A stretch of DNA of 64,000 bases from Siphonodentalium dalli (taxonomy: Eukaryota; Mollusca; Scaphopoda; Gadilida; Siphonodentaliidae), in the NCBI GenBank assembly GCA_032622095.1, contig CP136063.1, positions 11,015,814-11,079,813 of the forward strand, read 5' to 3'. Below are positions 48,410 through 60,119 of the stretch, in pieces. The notes under the pieces were generated by a model. The model was not told the origin of the DNA. It saw only the letters and a list, made by a program, of their open reading frames with translations, and did not search any database. How positions within the stretch are numbered: the stretch's first letter is position 1; each line of letters opens with the position of its first letter. Position numbers and translations under genes: made by a program.

Positions 48410-49253
48410 ATTACCACTTTATAGGGCGTTCTCTAGGCCATTGATAATGTTTTTCGGGGCGTTCCAAATAGCGTATTGTTACCAAAAACAGCGGGCCGCG
48501 GGCCGATAATGAGAAGCCTAGTTCATTATCGGCCCGCGGCCCGGAAACTAGATCTCGTTTATTATCGCGCGAGTTACGTCCCTTCAACTTCCGATCTGGC
48601 GTGTTTATTTCAAGAAAATAATGGGAAGATGTATCCGATTTTTCCGACACTATTGTGGTTTTATGATTGGAATTCACGCTATATGATTAAATTATTGTAT
48701 CAAGCGTAAGTATGCATTAATAATTTTATCTGTCAACCTCTCATTGTTTGTTACTTGTCTTCAATGCTGGTTTTTTCCCTGTCCTATTTTCGAGACTTTG
48801 TGTTAGCTGACAAGTCAAATGATATCAAATTTAAATGTTCTTGAAAATATTTCTCTCTTAATCTACTTCATTATTCCACTGAATCCTCAAATGGGTCAAA
48901 TGTCCAAAACCGTGGTAATAATAGTAATAACATGATTCCATCGGGCATTATGGTTTATTAACGGCCCTCTGGAATGATTAACAGCCCTCGGGCCTATTAG
49001 CGTCACTCGACTTCGTCTCTGGCCGCTAATAGGCCCTTGGGCTGTTAATCATTCCAGCCGGGCCGTTAATAAACCATAACGCCCTCAAAAATCATGTTAT
49101 TGTTATATTATTAGCGCCCCGTCCGTGTGTGATCACGTGATCGGTGACTTAACCGGAAGCGGGCGTTAATAAGAACAAAGTTTCGCTAACGCCCACCGCC
49201 CGTTTCCGTCAATACAGCTAATCTATTAGAGAACGCCCTCTAAAGTGGTAATA
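48410..49253. mobile_element. TIR element enclosing GC-rich hairpins
   Basis: Terminal inverted repeats TTACCACTTTATAGGGCGTT and its inverse AACGCCCTCTAAAGTGGTAA (one mismatch). It contains a GC-rich hairpin at 48493-48542 (GGGCCGCGGGCCGATAATGA plus inverse) and the long hairpin at 48912-49110. No target duplication was identified, and no protein. Confidence 0.65.
48912..49110. repeat. Long hairpin repeat, copy 2
   Basis: Arms of about 85 bp (CATTATGGTTTATTAACGGC..GGCCTATTAGCG and inverse) enclose a loop of about 20 bases (TCACTCGACTTCGTCTCTGG). The outer arms extend with ATAACATGAT and its inverse. Confidence 0.85.
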
Positions 49254-49280
49254 TACAGTTGTCGCCCGCGATTGAGTGGG

Positions 49281-49379
49281 ACACGGGGATTTGTCGCCCG
49301 CTCTAGACCTGGAATGTCACACTCGGGCCAGGCCCGAGGGTGACATTCCAGGTCTAGAGCGGCGACAAATCCCCGTGTC
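49281..49379. repeat. GC-rich near-perfect hairpin
   Basis: ACACGGGGATTTGTCGCC... through CACTCGGGCC pairs with GGCCCGAGGGTG... through GGCGACAAATCCCCGTGT, a stem of close to 48 bp with virtually no loop and only two or three mismatches. Confidence 0.88.
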
Positions 49380-49419
49380 TCACGAAAACAAGGGTGACAA
49401 CTGTTTTGTTATCTGACAA

Positions 49420-49530
49420 AGGCACGGGGTAGGAACTGCTCCGCGAGACAGACACCACTTGCGATCTTTTGTCCAGTTCACTTCCGATGCACTCCAGTTC
49501 ACTCGTGATCTTTTTAAGTTGGCTGGCGCT
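49420..49530. repeat. Dispersed repeat, inverted copy of 56985-57085
   Basis: GGGGTAGGAACTGCTCCGCG, AGACAGACACCACTT and TCCAGTTCACTCGTGAT occur here and in inverse orientation at 56985-57085. A GTCCAGTTCACT motif is repeated inside both copies. Confidence 0.8.
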
Positions 49531-51019
49531 CGATTTTGTAGATTGTTTCACAAAGGAAAGAGAATTTACCGTTTTTTTGTTAAAGAGATAGACGCAACTC
49601 GCAAATTCCACACTTTTTTGGTTCTAAATCAGTCATTTACACCCTCAAAACGATCGCAAAGCAAAGACCTAAGCAAAGAGCGAATTAAAATATCTAGTTT
49701 GACGTCGCTTAGAAAGTGCGCCTGAAATGAAAACGGCATCACGGTGAACCCAGCCAACTCTGGTGAGTGACGTCACTTGGGGACACATGAGACACTGGCG
49801 AATACGTCTGCACTGCTTACAATTTGGTGCTGTTGTTTGCGGGTTTTAATCGATTTGTGTGGAGATTGTTTTGATGATCAAACTCAGTTGGCAATCACCA
49901 TGAATGTGACGAACAGATATGTTGTCACTGGGAGCAGCCACACAAAGAATGGCCTATTGTATGTGATCAATTACCCTGAATTACCTGATAATATTAATTG
50001 GGAGGGGCCAGGGGAGGGTCCCTATCCGAGAATCGGAAAAAATAAAAATTAGGGGGTGGTGCATGGGTACCCTGATGGCGGAAAAATTAAAAAAAGCGCC
50101 TAGTGTTCTGAAATTTTTCCTGACCCCCCCCCCCCCTGATTCTTGTGAAATAATATTTTGGAATAAAAGATCATAAAACATGTTATATCTATAAGGAGGT
50201 CAATTGATTATATGTACAAGTGACTACGGTATTTTTGAATGGGCATTTCCATTATAATTTCCGCAGCAAAGTTACCGTGACAGTTGCAAATATTTCTGGT
50301 GTGACTTTGTGCGGTATTGAAAAAAATATATATTTGTCTGGCTGATCTGGCTGGTCACCGGGCTTGCAATTTGTTCTATAACCCTTGGAACAAACGTCGC
50401 AATACAGACGACTCGAATTTAATTCCAATTAAACTCGAGTTGAATTCTAAATTCATCAGTTGAAACAAACGTAGAATTTAATTCAAGACGAATTTAAATG
50501 ATTTTGTAAAAGGGCACAAAGCGGTCATGACGGTTTTTGTCAAAACGGCTGAAATAGTATACATATATATCAATGGAACGGTTATTCAAATAAAAACAAT
50601 TTATCAATATTATATCAATTCTAAAACGTAAAATTTAGTGAGAAGATATGGCTTTTGACATCCAAGCTACGAAAGATATGTAGACCCTTGTTAATATTAG
50701 CGATTTGATTTTATATGTGGTATTTTGCTCTTAAGCGTTGTGGCTTTTTAAGTTTTTAACAATTTAATAGTCGAATTCAAGTGACCGGGATAACATTATA
50801 TTGCGTCAGTGTAGGCCTATATATATAACACCGCGTGATATTAAAAATAAACATGCATGGTGAACAGGGCTTATAGTTTGGGGGTTTCCGTTGTGGGGGG
50901 GGACTCATAACTTTGGATAATTCGATTTGCATCCACCTCGGTTGTTCCCTCACATGCTTGGATGATATCCTATTCTGAATGGATCCGAGTAGACTTGTGA
51001 CCATGCACTGGGCGGACCA
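49531..51019. other. Non-coding stretch
   Basis: A 91-codon frame on + (49777-50052) has no recognisable motif and is not called. A homopolymer C run is at about 50125, and a GACGACTCGAATTTAATTCC segment at about 50408 is related to the 51600-51960 repeats. Otherwise nothing was identified. Confidence 0.35.
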
Positions 51020-51580
51020 TGGTTCTACTATAGTGTAAGAAAAATTACAGATCCGAACCTGAAAATCCGATCATATAGGCCCTAGTTGGGCACGGTGTGA
51101 GAAAATTTGAATTCTTAACATAAAAACACAAAATCCAATAGTAGGCATATTTATAGACTGGCCTCATGCAAGCTTTCCACATGTTGGAAATTTCCGACCT
51201 GACACTCCCATTAAGGTTGGAAAATTGCCAACGGATGACTAATTAGCAGTTTTTGAGTGGCCACGGGGGTCATGAGGGACCAGGAAACAAGCTTACCAAG
51301 TGTTGGAAATTTCGACCGAACACCTCACGAGGGTGGAATATTTTCTACTAATGGCCATTTCAGTCAAAATTTTCAACAAAAGTAGGAAATTATGCAAATG
51401 TTGGCCTAAAAATAACAAATTCTCCACAAATCAATTGTTGGAAAATCAAATTATAAGAAAAATTTCAACCTATTGCTGGTATGAAATTTCCAACTAATAA
51501 TGTTGTTTCCAGTATGAACTTTCAAACTCTTGGAAAATTTTACCAGCGACACCCCCACCCACCCACAGTCGCCACTAATA
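51020..51580. repeat. Dispersed repeat with TTGGAAATTTCCAAC motif, copy 1
   Basis: Shares with 55130-56040 the phrases GGCACGGTGTGAGAAAAT, CACAAAATCC, TTGGAAATTTCC, GGCCATTTCAGTCAAAA, TTTCAACCTATTG and GAAATTTCCAACTAAT. Several internal subunits carry the palindromic TTGGAAATTTCCAA core. Confidence 0.8.
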
Positions 51581-51599
51581 TCCAAACGTAATAACATTT

Positions 51600-51965
51600 T
51601 ATTTAGTGCGTCCACTCGCATTTATTTTGAAACAAACGTCGCACTTGTGTCGACTCGAATTAAAATACTGCCAAATTACGTCACGTTCATTTGGGGTTTT
51701 CCAGTTTCAGTTGGAATTCCCTCATTAGCTTATTATTGAGCAGTTCGTTTGCATTTCTCCGATATATAAATTCGAGTCGACGAAGAAGCGACGTTTGTTT
51801 CAAACACGGATCTCATCCGCATCAACGCGATTCGTGTTGCCTACACGCATTCTTCGTCGGTAGTGCTTCCACTTCGCATTTATTTGAAACAAACCGTATA
51901 CTTTTGTCGACTCGAATAAAAAAAATGAATGAGTCGTCGGTAGTGCGACGTTTGTTCTGCATGGG
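51600..51965. repeat. Inverted short repeats around 'GTCGACTCGAAT'
   Basis: GAAACAAACGTCGCACTTGT + GTCGACTCGAAT occurs at about 51630, in inverse near 51770, partially at about 51887, and inverse again near 51945. A related piece is at about 50390. It looks like several short foldback elements, two of them facing each other. Confidence 0.65.
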
Positions 51966-54227
51966 GGGTTACAGTTTGGAACTGTCCAACATAATTATGA
52001 GGTGTAAATTTGAGGTACCATGCAGTAATTCAGTTGTGGAAATTCTAATCTAAATGGCAATTGCCGTGACTATATAATATAGAATGTTATGTTATATTAG
52101 TCCCAGGTATATCGCAAACAAGGCGATTGATATGCCGAAGGTGGACACATCCCACCCCAACGGAGAACCTCAAGTTGGTGTTGAACCCTGTCTGTGTTGG
52201 ATAGACTAAATGTGCCAGGTAATATCATTACGCGGACTAGTTGAGATATACTTTAATGAGACTCCATAAAGCAAAGTTGGTACAGTATTGTATGCGAGAT
52301 CAACTATACTAATAAAACTCAAGTTGGTTTGTTTGTTTGGGCTACAGGCGACCAAACAGTTGGACCATCCGGATATTTCTACATAGGGGCAATTTTACCC
52401 ATGATATCTTATTAGATAGGACTGTTGACCTCATATGTCTTAAAAGGGCATTAATTTAACTCAATAATTAATTATATAGTTAAAATGGAAGTTGGTCGTT
52501 GGATATTGGTTCACAGCGTTGACACGATGAGTCTCATGGGATAGGTCCCGTTTACATATGACAGGCAACATAAAGGGGCACCAATAAACAAATATGAGCA
52601 ATAAAGAGCGTTCCTTATCAGCTTAGATAATATGTAGGAATATTGGTGCACATGGGTCACCTCACCTGGAGAATATCATGGGATAGGTGCCTTTGTCTCA
52701 TATGGGATATAAAGAGCGTTCCGTATAAGCTTATACAATATATAGTGATGGTGCATAAGGGCAGTGCAGAATGAGAGCAGTTTAACGTGTTACAAACCAG
52801 TGTCGTGAAGCTTGGAGGAATCGCAACAAAGATATCCACCAGTTGTTTGGTTCAAAATTGCTCTCAACACATAAGTGCCACAAGCTGTTACTATTTCTAC
52901 ACTCCGAGTTGACATTGGTGGGATAAAAGATAATATAATAAATTTTGACTAACATTACTGAGAAACTTAACTGTTTGGCATGTGGTTGGAGGATTTATGT
53001 TGCTGGTTCAGCTTGAAATTTCTATATTTGTCCCACAGGCCCAACCCCTCATTTGAAGTTTTGAACCAACCCCTCATTTCAAACTGTTGTGAAATTCCAC
53101 CCTGACAAAATATTAATCGAAAGCAATAAATTAATAATAATGAATATTCTGTGTATAGTGCTTAATGACACAAGTCTCTCAACTCTTACAGTTACAGAAT
53201 TATCCAAATTATTGAGCAATGCCAAGTTTAGGCCATGGTTAATAAAGTTTATGTTTAGCATCATCCAGGATTCTGAGAATTAAATGCGAAATGAGGGGAT
53301 TTTTCATTATTAATAATATTTCTGATGGGTTTCTGACATTACTTACAGGTGTATAGAGTACAATGTAATTATAACATAAACATTAACACTAAACTTGTTT
53401 ACATTATTTCTATGTGAATGATATATCAAAGTGTGCATTGTGCCAACAATATGTGAAATTCACTAATTTTAATTATAGAAAAAGAAAATGCGCAATTGAC
53501 GGTAAACATAACATTAATTAACCATGACCTTAATCCCAGTAAGAACATATAAGTTAGGCATGACATTTTCATGGTCCATCTCTTAAGATGAAAATGTGCC
53601 ATGGGTACATGTAGGGGAGGATGTGTTTGAAAATGTTTGGTCCCCTCGATAACAACCCTGTTATAGCCATACAAACTGTCATGTCATAATACCCACACAT
53701 TCGATTACAGATATGCTGGTTGAATATATTCAAAATGTCAGATTGTCTATAATTGTCTGAAAAATTCTGATATTCTAAATTTATATAATAATATTAAATA
53801 TTTCGATCAAATCACTTTAAACTTGACTATATTGAAATTGAAATATATTCCAGGAATGAGCAATTACCTGATAACTATAAAAAGTAATCATGTAATTTCC
53901 ACTGATATTGAAGACATTGAATTCCTTCAAAATTACGTAAAAATATATAAAAATAAGATATTGCAACACAACAACTGCATCATGGGTAGAAAAGATGTGA
54001 CAAAAGCTTTCATTAAATATGATGTTCAATAAGCAAACAGCATCTCTCATGTCTGTCAGCCCGCCCTGAACCTGCTGTACAAACAACACAAGCAAACTCA
54101 TGTCTTTCCCTGTACCGGGGTACAGAATACATGATGGCATTAAACATCTATTGCGATGTCCAAGGTACGTCCCAGCACCATCGGTTGAACTGTAGAATGT
54201 ATACTTCATGCATCATATAATCAACCT
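51966..54227. other. Non-coding stretch
   Basis: No gene was supported. Between about 52510 and 52740 two related segments occur (GTCTCATGGGATAGGTCCC / ATATCATGGGATAGGTGCC, and AAAGAGCGTTCC twice), so a degenerate tandem repeat is present. Open frames up to 130 codons (53817-54209 minus) have no motif. Part of 54020-54227 may be the 3'UTR of the exon called next. Confidence 0.35.
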
Positions 54228-54389
54228 TCAAAGGGTGACCACATTGTTGCTGACCAGAAACGTATTCAAGAATGCACCATTATATGTCATGCAGCTGTAG
54301 TCCTTTTGATATGATGAGCCGTCTTCTGAGCAATCCTGACACGTAGTTGTAAAGTAGGTGATTCTGCCATGCACTTTGAACAGGAACAC
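54228..54389 (-). CDS. Possible terminal exon of an unidentified gene
   Basis: Reading leftward, an acceptor-like TTTTTGCCAATTTCAG ends at 54390 and is followed by an open stretch of 53 codons that closes with TGA at 54228. The peptide starts VFLFKVHGRITYFTTTCQDC and continues with SEDGSSYQKDYSCMTYN, and ends LVSNNVVTL. The cysteine spacing and non-repetitive composition look like genuine extracellular or secreted-type protein, but I recognise no family. No upstream exon on minus could be found up to 57 kb, so the rest of the gene, if real, lies beyond a long intron or is lost. There are no related copies in the window. Confidence 0.4.
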   Translation of the reverse strand: MFLFKVHGRITYFTTTCQDCSEDGSSYQKDYSCMTYNGAFLNTFLVSNNVVTL

Positions 54390-55129
54390 CTGAAATTGGC
54401 AAAAATATAGAAAGATTAAGATCTTGCATCAATAAACCCCAGGTAAAACTGGCCTAAAAGTATATTTCATGATTATATCAGTCACTTGGACTTCAAAAGT
54501 ATGTTTACATGAAATATAGCTTTGAGTACATATAATCCCATTGTTTTCAAGGGGGGGGGGGGGGTAATGAGTAAGTAGGTCCTACTACAATTTCGTGAGA
54601 GAATAAAAAATTAATATAATGTTCAAACTGACCAGTGACATGTATGTTGGACGCACATACCGGTACATGCCATAAGTTGACAATTGAAACAGAATCGTAA
54701 AAAAATAAATCTGGCGTGCCGAAATTTTATCGCCAATTGCCAAAGAGATAATTTTTCTATTTACATTTTCAGCAAATTTATGTTATGCTTTCACTGGAAG
54801 ACTCCATGCTGTTGAGGGATATTTCATTTGACTCGATATCCGATCCGCAACTAACGAGTACACCATTGAATCCGAGGCCGCATGTCGAGTCGATAGCAGG
54901 GACGTGGCTAGAGGGTCTCCGTTGGGGGTATCCACCTTGATAATTCCAACTGCACCCCCCCCCCTCCGGAATAAGACAACAGACAAGGTTTTGCATAATT
55001 CCATTAGCACCCCCCCTTGAATCAAACCAAAACACCCCTTAAATCAGACCAAAGGTTTTGCATAATTTCATTCCCTCCTTGCAGCTAAGTGTTCACAGGT
55101 CTACTAGCCAAGTTATAAACCATGGTTCT

Positions 55130-56040
55130 ATCTACCCGGTATGATAATATTCATATATTTTGAACCTGAAAATTGCACAAATCCTAACATCTAGTGGTCT
55201 AACTCCAGACAAATGCACACAACTACGGAGCAATAGATCAGGACACACCGGTCCGACCATGGTTGTTCGGCACGGTGTGAGAAAATTTTGAAAACTAAAC
55301 AAGAAAATCGCAAAATCCTAGCATCTAGACTGACCTCAAGCTTTCCTATTGTTGGAAATTTCAAACCTCATACCGTCCCTTAGTTTGGAAATTTTCCAAC
55401 TGATGATCATTTCAGTAACAATTTAAACCAAATGTACTAAAATATTGTTTTCGTAAACTCATTAGCAGTTTTATGTTGGCCACGGGGAGGGACCAGGACA
55501 CATCGGGCCGAACCGGCCGGTGTGCAAACATTTTGAAATCTGAACAAAAAAATCGCAAAATCCTTGCATCTAGACTAGCCTCAAGCATTCATAGAGTTTG
55601 AAATTTCAAACCTGACACCCCGACTTATAGGTTGGAAAATTTCCAACATATGACAATTCTAGTGACAATTTTGACCAAATGTAGGACAATATTGTCTTCT
55701 TAAATTAACTAGAAGTTTTTGACTGGCCATGGGGGAGTGACAAGAACACAAGCTTTCCGAGTGTTGGAAATTTCCAACCTGACACCCCTGAGATTGGAAC
55801 ATTTCTAACTGATGGCCATTTCAGTCAAAAAAATTTACCAACAGAAGGAAAATATTGGTCCAAAAACAATAAATTCCCCCCAATAATTTGTTTGAATCAA
55901 ACTACAAGAACATTTTCAACCTATTGTTGGTGTGAAATTTCCAACTAATGTTGTGTCAGGTATGACATTTCCAACTATTGAAAATTTTGACCAAAGTTGG
56001 GGGGTGAGAGACACCCCACCCCCTGTCGCCACGTCTCTGG
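55130..56040. repeat. Dispersed repeat with TTGGAAATTTCCAAC motif, copy 2
   Basis: A longer relative of 51020-51580. Two to three tandem subunits of about 230 bp each contain CAAAATCCTNGCATCTAGACT, CAAGCTTTCC, TTGGAAATTTC, and a GGCCACGGGG or GGCCATGGGG phrase. Confidence 0.8.
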
Positions 56041-57295
56041 TCGAGAGTGCTCATATAGATTACACACTTGGTCGTCTCCTGCTTCCATACTCAGCCTGGA
56101 AGAACAATTGTTTAATGGCGCATACATGCAAATTCGGGTATTTTTTTCGTGATATCAGCGAATGATGCGTCCCATTTTGCCTATGTTGGCACATCTACAA
56201 TGTAGGCCTATACTGATTCCTGAGTACACACATCTGTATAAGTACATACACCGACAAAAAACTGACTACAAGACACACTTATTGAGAAATTTCCTCTACA
56301 TTAAACATTTTGTTCCATACATATATAACAGAAAAGCGTTATCTGAATTATGTTTACCGTCAATAATTCATTTGTTTTACCAATTGTGAAAATAATATAT
56401 ATATATATATATACATAATTGCCTCACAAAATCAGCGCGTTTGTCGAGTAAAATTGTTTAGATTTTTGTTGAAAAGCAAACCAGCCCTCGATTGCATTAT
56501 CATTTCCCCAATTGGCAGCCATTTTCAGACATAAAGACTGCTTTTTTGAGAAGGCGATGTTCGATGTAGTGAACTGGAGCGTATCGTGTTTAGCTTGCAG
56601 TGAACTGGAGCTTCTGTTTTTATGAACTGGAGCGTACACCATGTCGTCGCTAATCGTCGATTTCAACAGTGGGCTAGGTTTTGTATAAAACCATATATAT
56701 ACATGAGAAATTGGTGGTCCCAGGCGTGTGTGCAACGCATTAATAATCTGCAGCTAAACATAATTGTTTTCAAAAAACGATGTTATCTGTCGCTATGTGA
56801 TCTTTTTCACCGAAATCCGACTGATCAGTGGTTATTTCTAGAAGGAATTAGTGTTCATGTTGCCTGATTTTGAATTTGTGGTGTTTATTGTATGTTTCCC
56901 CATGCGAACAGTTTGAAAACTACGTCTTGTTACGTAGATGTTGGGGAATACTCACCGACATGGTCATCTTAGCCGCCATTTTCTGTACAAAAATCACGAG
57001 TGAACTGGACACGGATCGATAGTGAACTGGACCGAATATCGGAAGTGGTGTCTGTCTCGCGGAGCAGTTCCTACCCCGTGAAAGGAGTACACACGAATTA
57101 ACCTTCTTAATGGCTTGCCTAAGTACGCGCGTATATTCATTAACCCAGCTCGAAGAGTTAATTTTATGTTGGAATTCTCGCTTTTTAGAAAATAAAACGT
57201 TCAGTTTGGATCAATTGATACACCCATCATTTGCAGAGCTATTGTCCGTTTAGTTTGCTGGTAGCATGGTGAGAATCGGTTCACGGAAGGAGGAG
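56041..57295. other. Non-coding; TA microsatellite and GAACTGGA repeats
   Basis: A (TA)n run is at 56396-56412. From 56570 to 57030 the motif GTGAACTGGA occurs at least five times, and 56985-57085 is the inverse copy of 49420-49530. No gene. Confidence 0.45.
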
Positions 57296-58751
57296 CACAG
57301 GTTTTGGTAGTTTTATATACCTTTTTCATGAGAATGAGATGACCCTTCTAGTAAATAAATGAACAGGTATCTAACTAGAAGTCCGGAAGTAGATTAAATA
57401 TCCAGTGAGGAAATTGGAATTTCTTTCGTTGTAATACTATTTACCATTCGACGTTAATCAAACGTCGCGCGTTCATACAAATATAATTAACACTAGCTTT
57501 ACTTACAGTGTTCGTCTTACTAAAGATTCTTCCAAATAATAGAAAGAAACATAATTTTTTTCTAGCATTTCGACCGTGCTTCTGTCGGTTAGGTACCCAC
57601 GTGATGCCGGAAGTTTGTTCTGGCTAATTTGACCTTGACATAAATAATGTCAGTAAAACTTGTACTCCGAGTCCGAAATCGGTAAAATGTGTAGTTGGGA
57701 ATTTCACTTTCGTTTATTGTCGTTACTATAATGCCAATAATGTTGATTTCCTTTTGGTTTGTGATAACCTATGCCAAATACTTATAAAATGAATTAAAAA
57801 ATAACAAAAAGTACGTCTTATATTTCAACTTTTATCCAAATTTATTTTAACCTTTTTAGGTCTTTTATGGTTTACAAGAGTGATCTATCCTGGCAACGCG
57901 CTAACTTACAAGATAACCGTCTGCCCCATTTTGCGCAATTTTAAAACTGAATATATAGTTATTCCTTGTAGAAGTTGCAGTTATATCTAGTAGTTGATAT
58001 TTGCAATGTTTATAAGTATGCAAAAATAATGGGAACTATTAAATCAAACGCGCGCTGAAATAACTCTTGAGAAACTTACGACGGAATCTTGAGAAGTTGG
58101 CCCCGCGCGAAGACGGCCCCATACGAAGACGGCCCCCGCCTAGGCTAACTTCTATTTTCAGTTACAATGAAAATACAAATAAAAAAGATAAATGACCCAG
58201 AATGACTGTGATATTTATATGGCTATGGTATAGATCCCAGACAAATATGACAATTTGTAATATATCGGCTCGTGGTAAGTTGTGCATCAAAAATATAGTT
58301 TTATAAGTAATATTAATACGTTCACAAACGAAGATTTCAAGAGTTCAAGGTCAAGGTAAACAGTTCCATGCAAATTGGATTGTGAGAACTTTCCGAGGTG
58401 GGTAACCGAACAGACCGGGTATAGGCTCTGTATAGCTAGTTCCCCAATCGAGTACAACCTAAGTAATGGCGAGATCAGTAACAAACTTACGTTTTTAACA
58501 AATTTACTTCTTCAAAATACACATTTCAAGGTATGACTGGTGTTCAAAGAAGGAAGGAATATATATCTCGATGTTGTGAACTATATATAAAGCCTGTGTA
58601 GTACATATAAATTGCACAAGTGTGTACAAATAAATATGTTTTAAAATTTCGTGATTTCTGCTACATAATTAGTTAGATACCTGTTCATTTATTTACTAGA
58701 AGGGTCATCTCATTATCATGAAAAAGGTATATAAAACTACCAAAACCTGTG
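57296..58751. mobile_element. Non-autonomous TIR element, CACAGG family, copy 2 (7-bp TSD)
   Basis: 1456 bp with TIRs of about 75 bp: CACAGGTTTTGGTAGTTTTA at the left, inverse at the right, nearly perfect through GTAAATAAATGAACAGGTAT. GGAGGAG is duplicated at 57289-57295 and 58752-58758. It is homologous to 3710-4955, but its TIRs are better preserved and it contains a GAAGACGGCCCC direct duplication (about 58110-58140). No transposase. Confidence 0.92.
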
Positions 58752-60119
58752 GGAGGAGTAAAGCAATTTCGAAGTAGAGTAGCCATGCGGCGAAATGTTC
58801 GGTGTCGTTTTAAATGAGCCTAAAGACGCAGGTAGACGTGCTAATTGTTGGGAATAGAAAGGACGATCGAATAGAACGAGCACGTGCGATATTACAACAC
58901 TAATTTTGAGAACACTAAAATGTGAAACTTACACGTTGTAGTGGTGCCAAAAGAAATTGACAACTGTTACAGACTGTTATGCAACATAAGGGTATTCTCC
59001 TGAAGTCGGAGGAATGTATAGCCGAAGAAAATGTTCGATTGATAAATAGTATAGAGGGACTATTTGATATTTAGAGGTTAGTACAGAAACGTATTTGTGA
59101 CGTATGTACATCAGGTGTGCAATTGTCTACAGTACATACCAACTGCTTAATAAGGTTTATCTATTTGTTCCACGGTATTCATTATTGATCTAAAAAGGTC
59201 CAATAGGAACATTATATATAAGGGATTTATGTCCGTGATAACACCATTTATACATAGCGTGCTTTAATTGTAAATTAAAGACAACAATTATGCAAATTAG
59301 CAAGTTTACACCACAGTTCGCGGTTGTTACGAAACAGTGGGGTTTATAAAATACGTGTTTTCGGAAATTATTAGAGAGCTGTGATGTAATCTCTGCGCGT
59401 TGAGTTCTTCGTAGTTCTATGTTTAGTGGTAATGTAACTCTGTCAAAATGAGTATTTTGTAGTATCTAATCATTCATGTTTCAACATATTGCGCAATCAT
59501 GCATTACACATGTGCACATCTCTGCTGGCCACTTTTATCACCCCATTGCTAAATTATTCTACTATTACTCTACTTGAGCCCAATTATATTGATCTTCGGC
59601 ATTCACCCGTAAAATTACCCTTTAACCCCAGTTCATGGCTAATGGTCTTAGTAGCCCGTGCAGTTTCGTCTTGGTTAGCGAAGTACGGCTGACATCTTGG
59701 AAAATCGATGATTTGAATTTCCAATGCAACATTGGAAGTCTGAATGTTGATGACATGTTGAAGTTTTGAGCAGGGACTTGAGTCGTAATGACAGGTGGGT
59801 TATGTTAACCATTTGTTCCATGTTTTAACTTTATATTGTGAGATGTCGTATTTTTGCCAGACATAGTGTAAATATCCATTTCCCCTTTCAATATTATAAT
59901 GTCCCATTTGGTTATCAAAGCTTATTTAATGTAAATAATTTGCATTTGTCTAACTAGTAATTTTCATATGCTTTCAAGTATAGTTTTCATTACATTTAGG
60001 AGAAGTGGGCAACTCCACCTTTTCTGTTAGCTTTTGTGTATTTAAGTCAGGGTCCTATCCGATCCTGTTATCAGTAGCTTATGCAGGTTATTCCGTTTCT
60101 TACAGAGTATTCATACACG
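58752..60119. other. Non-coding stretch
   Basis: No terminal repeats or coding potential of note. The largest frame is 67 codons (59489-59692 +), without motif. Confidence 0.35.

Noticed and set aside
49777-50052. 91-codon frame on +
   Set aside because: No recognisable domain, no splice context, and it ends in low-complexity sequence.
54778-55035. 85-codon frame on minus (ends LNSMESSSESIT)
   Set aside because: It crosses a poly-G/C tract and duplicated short repeats; the last 35 residues look plausible, but there is no acceptor, start context or family support.
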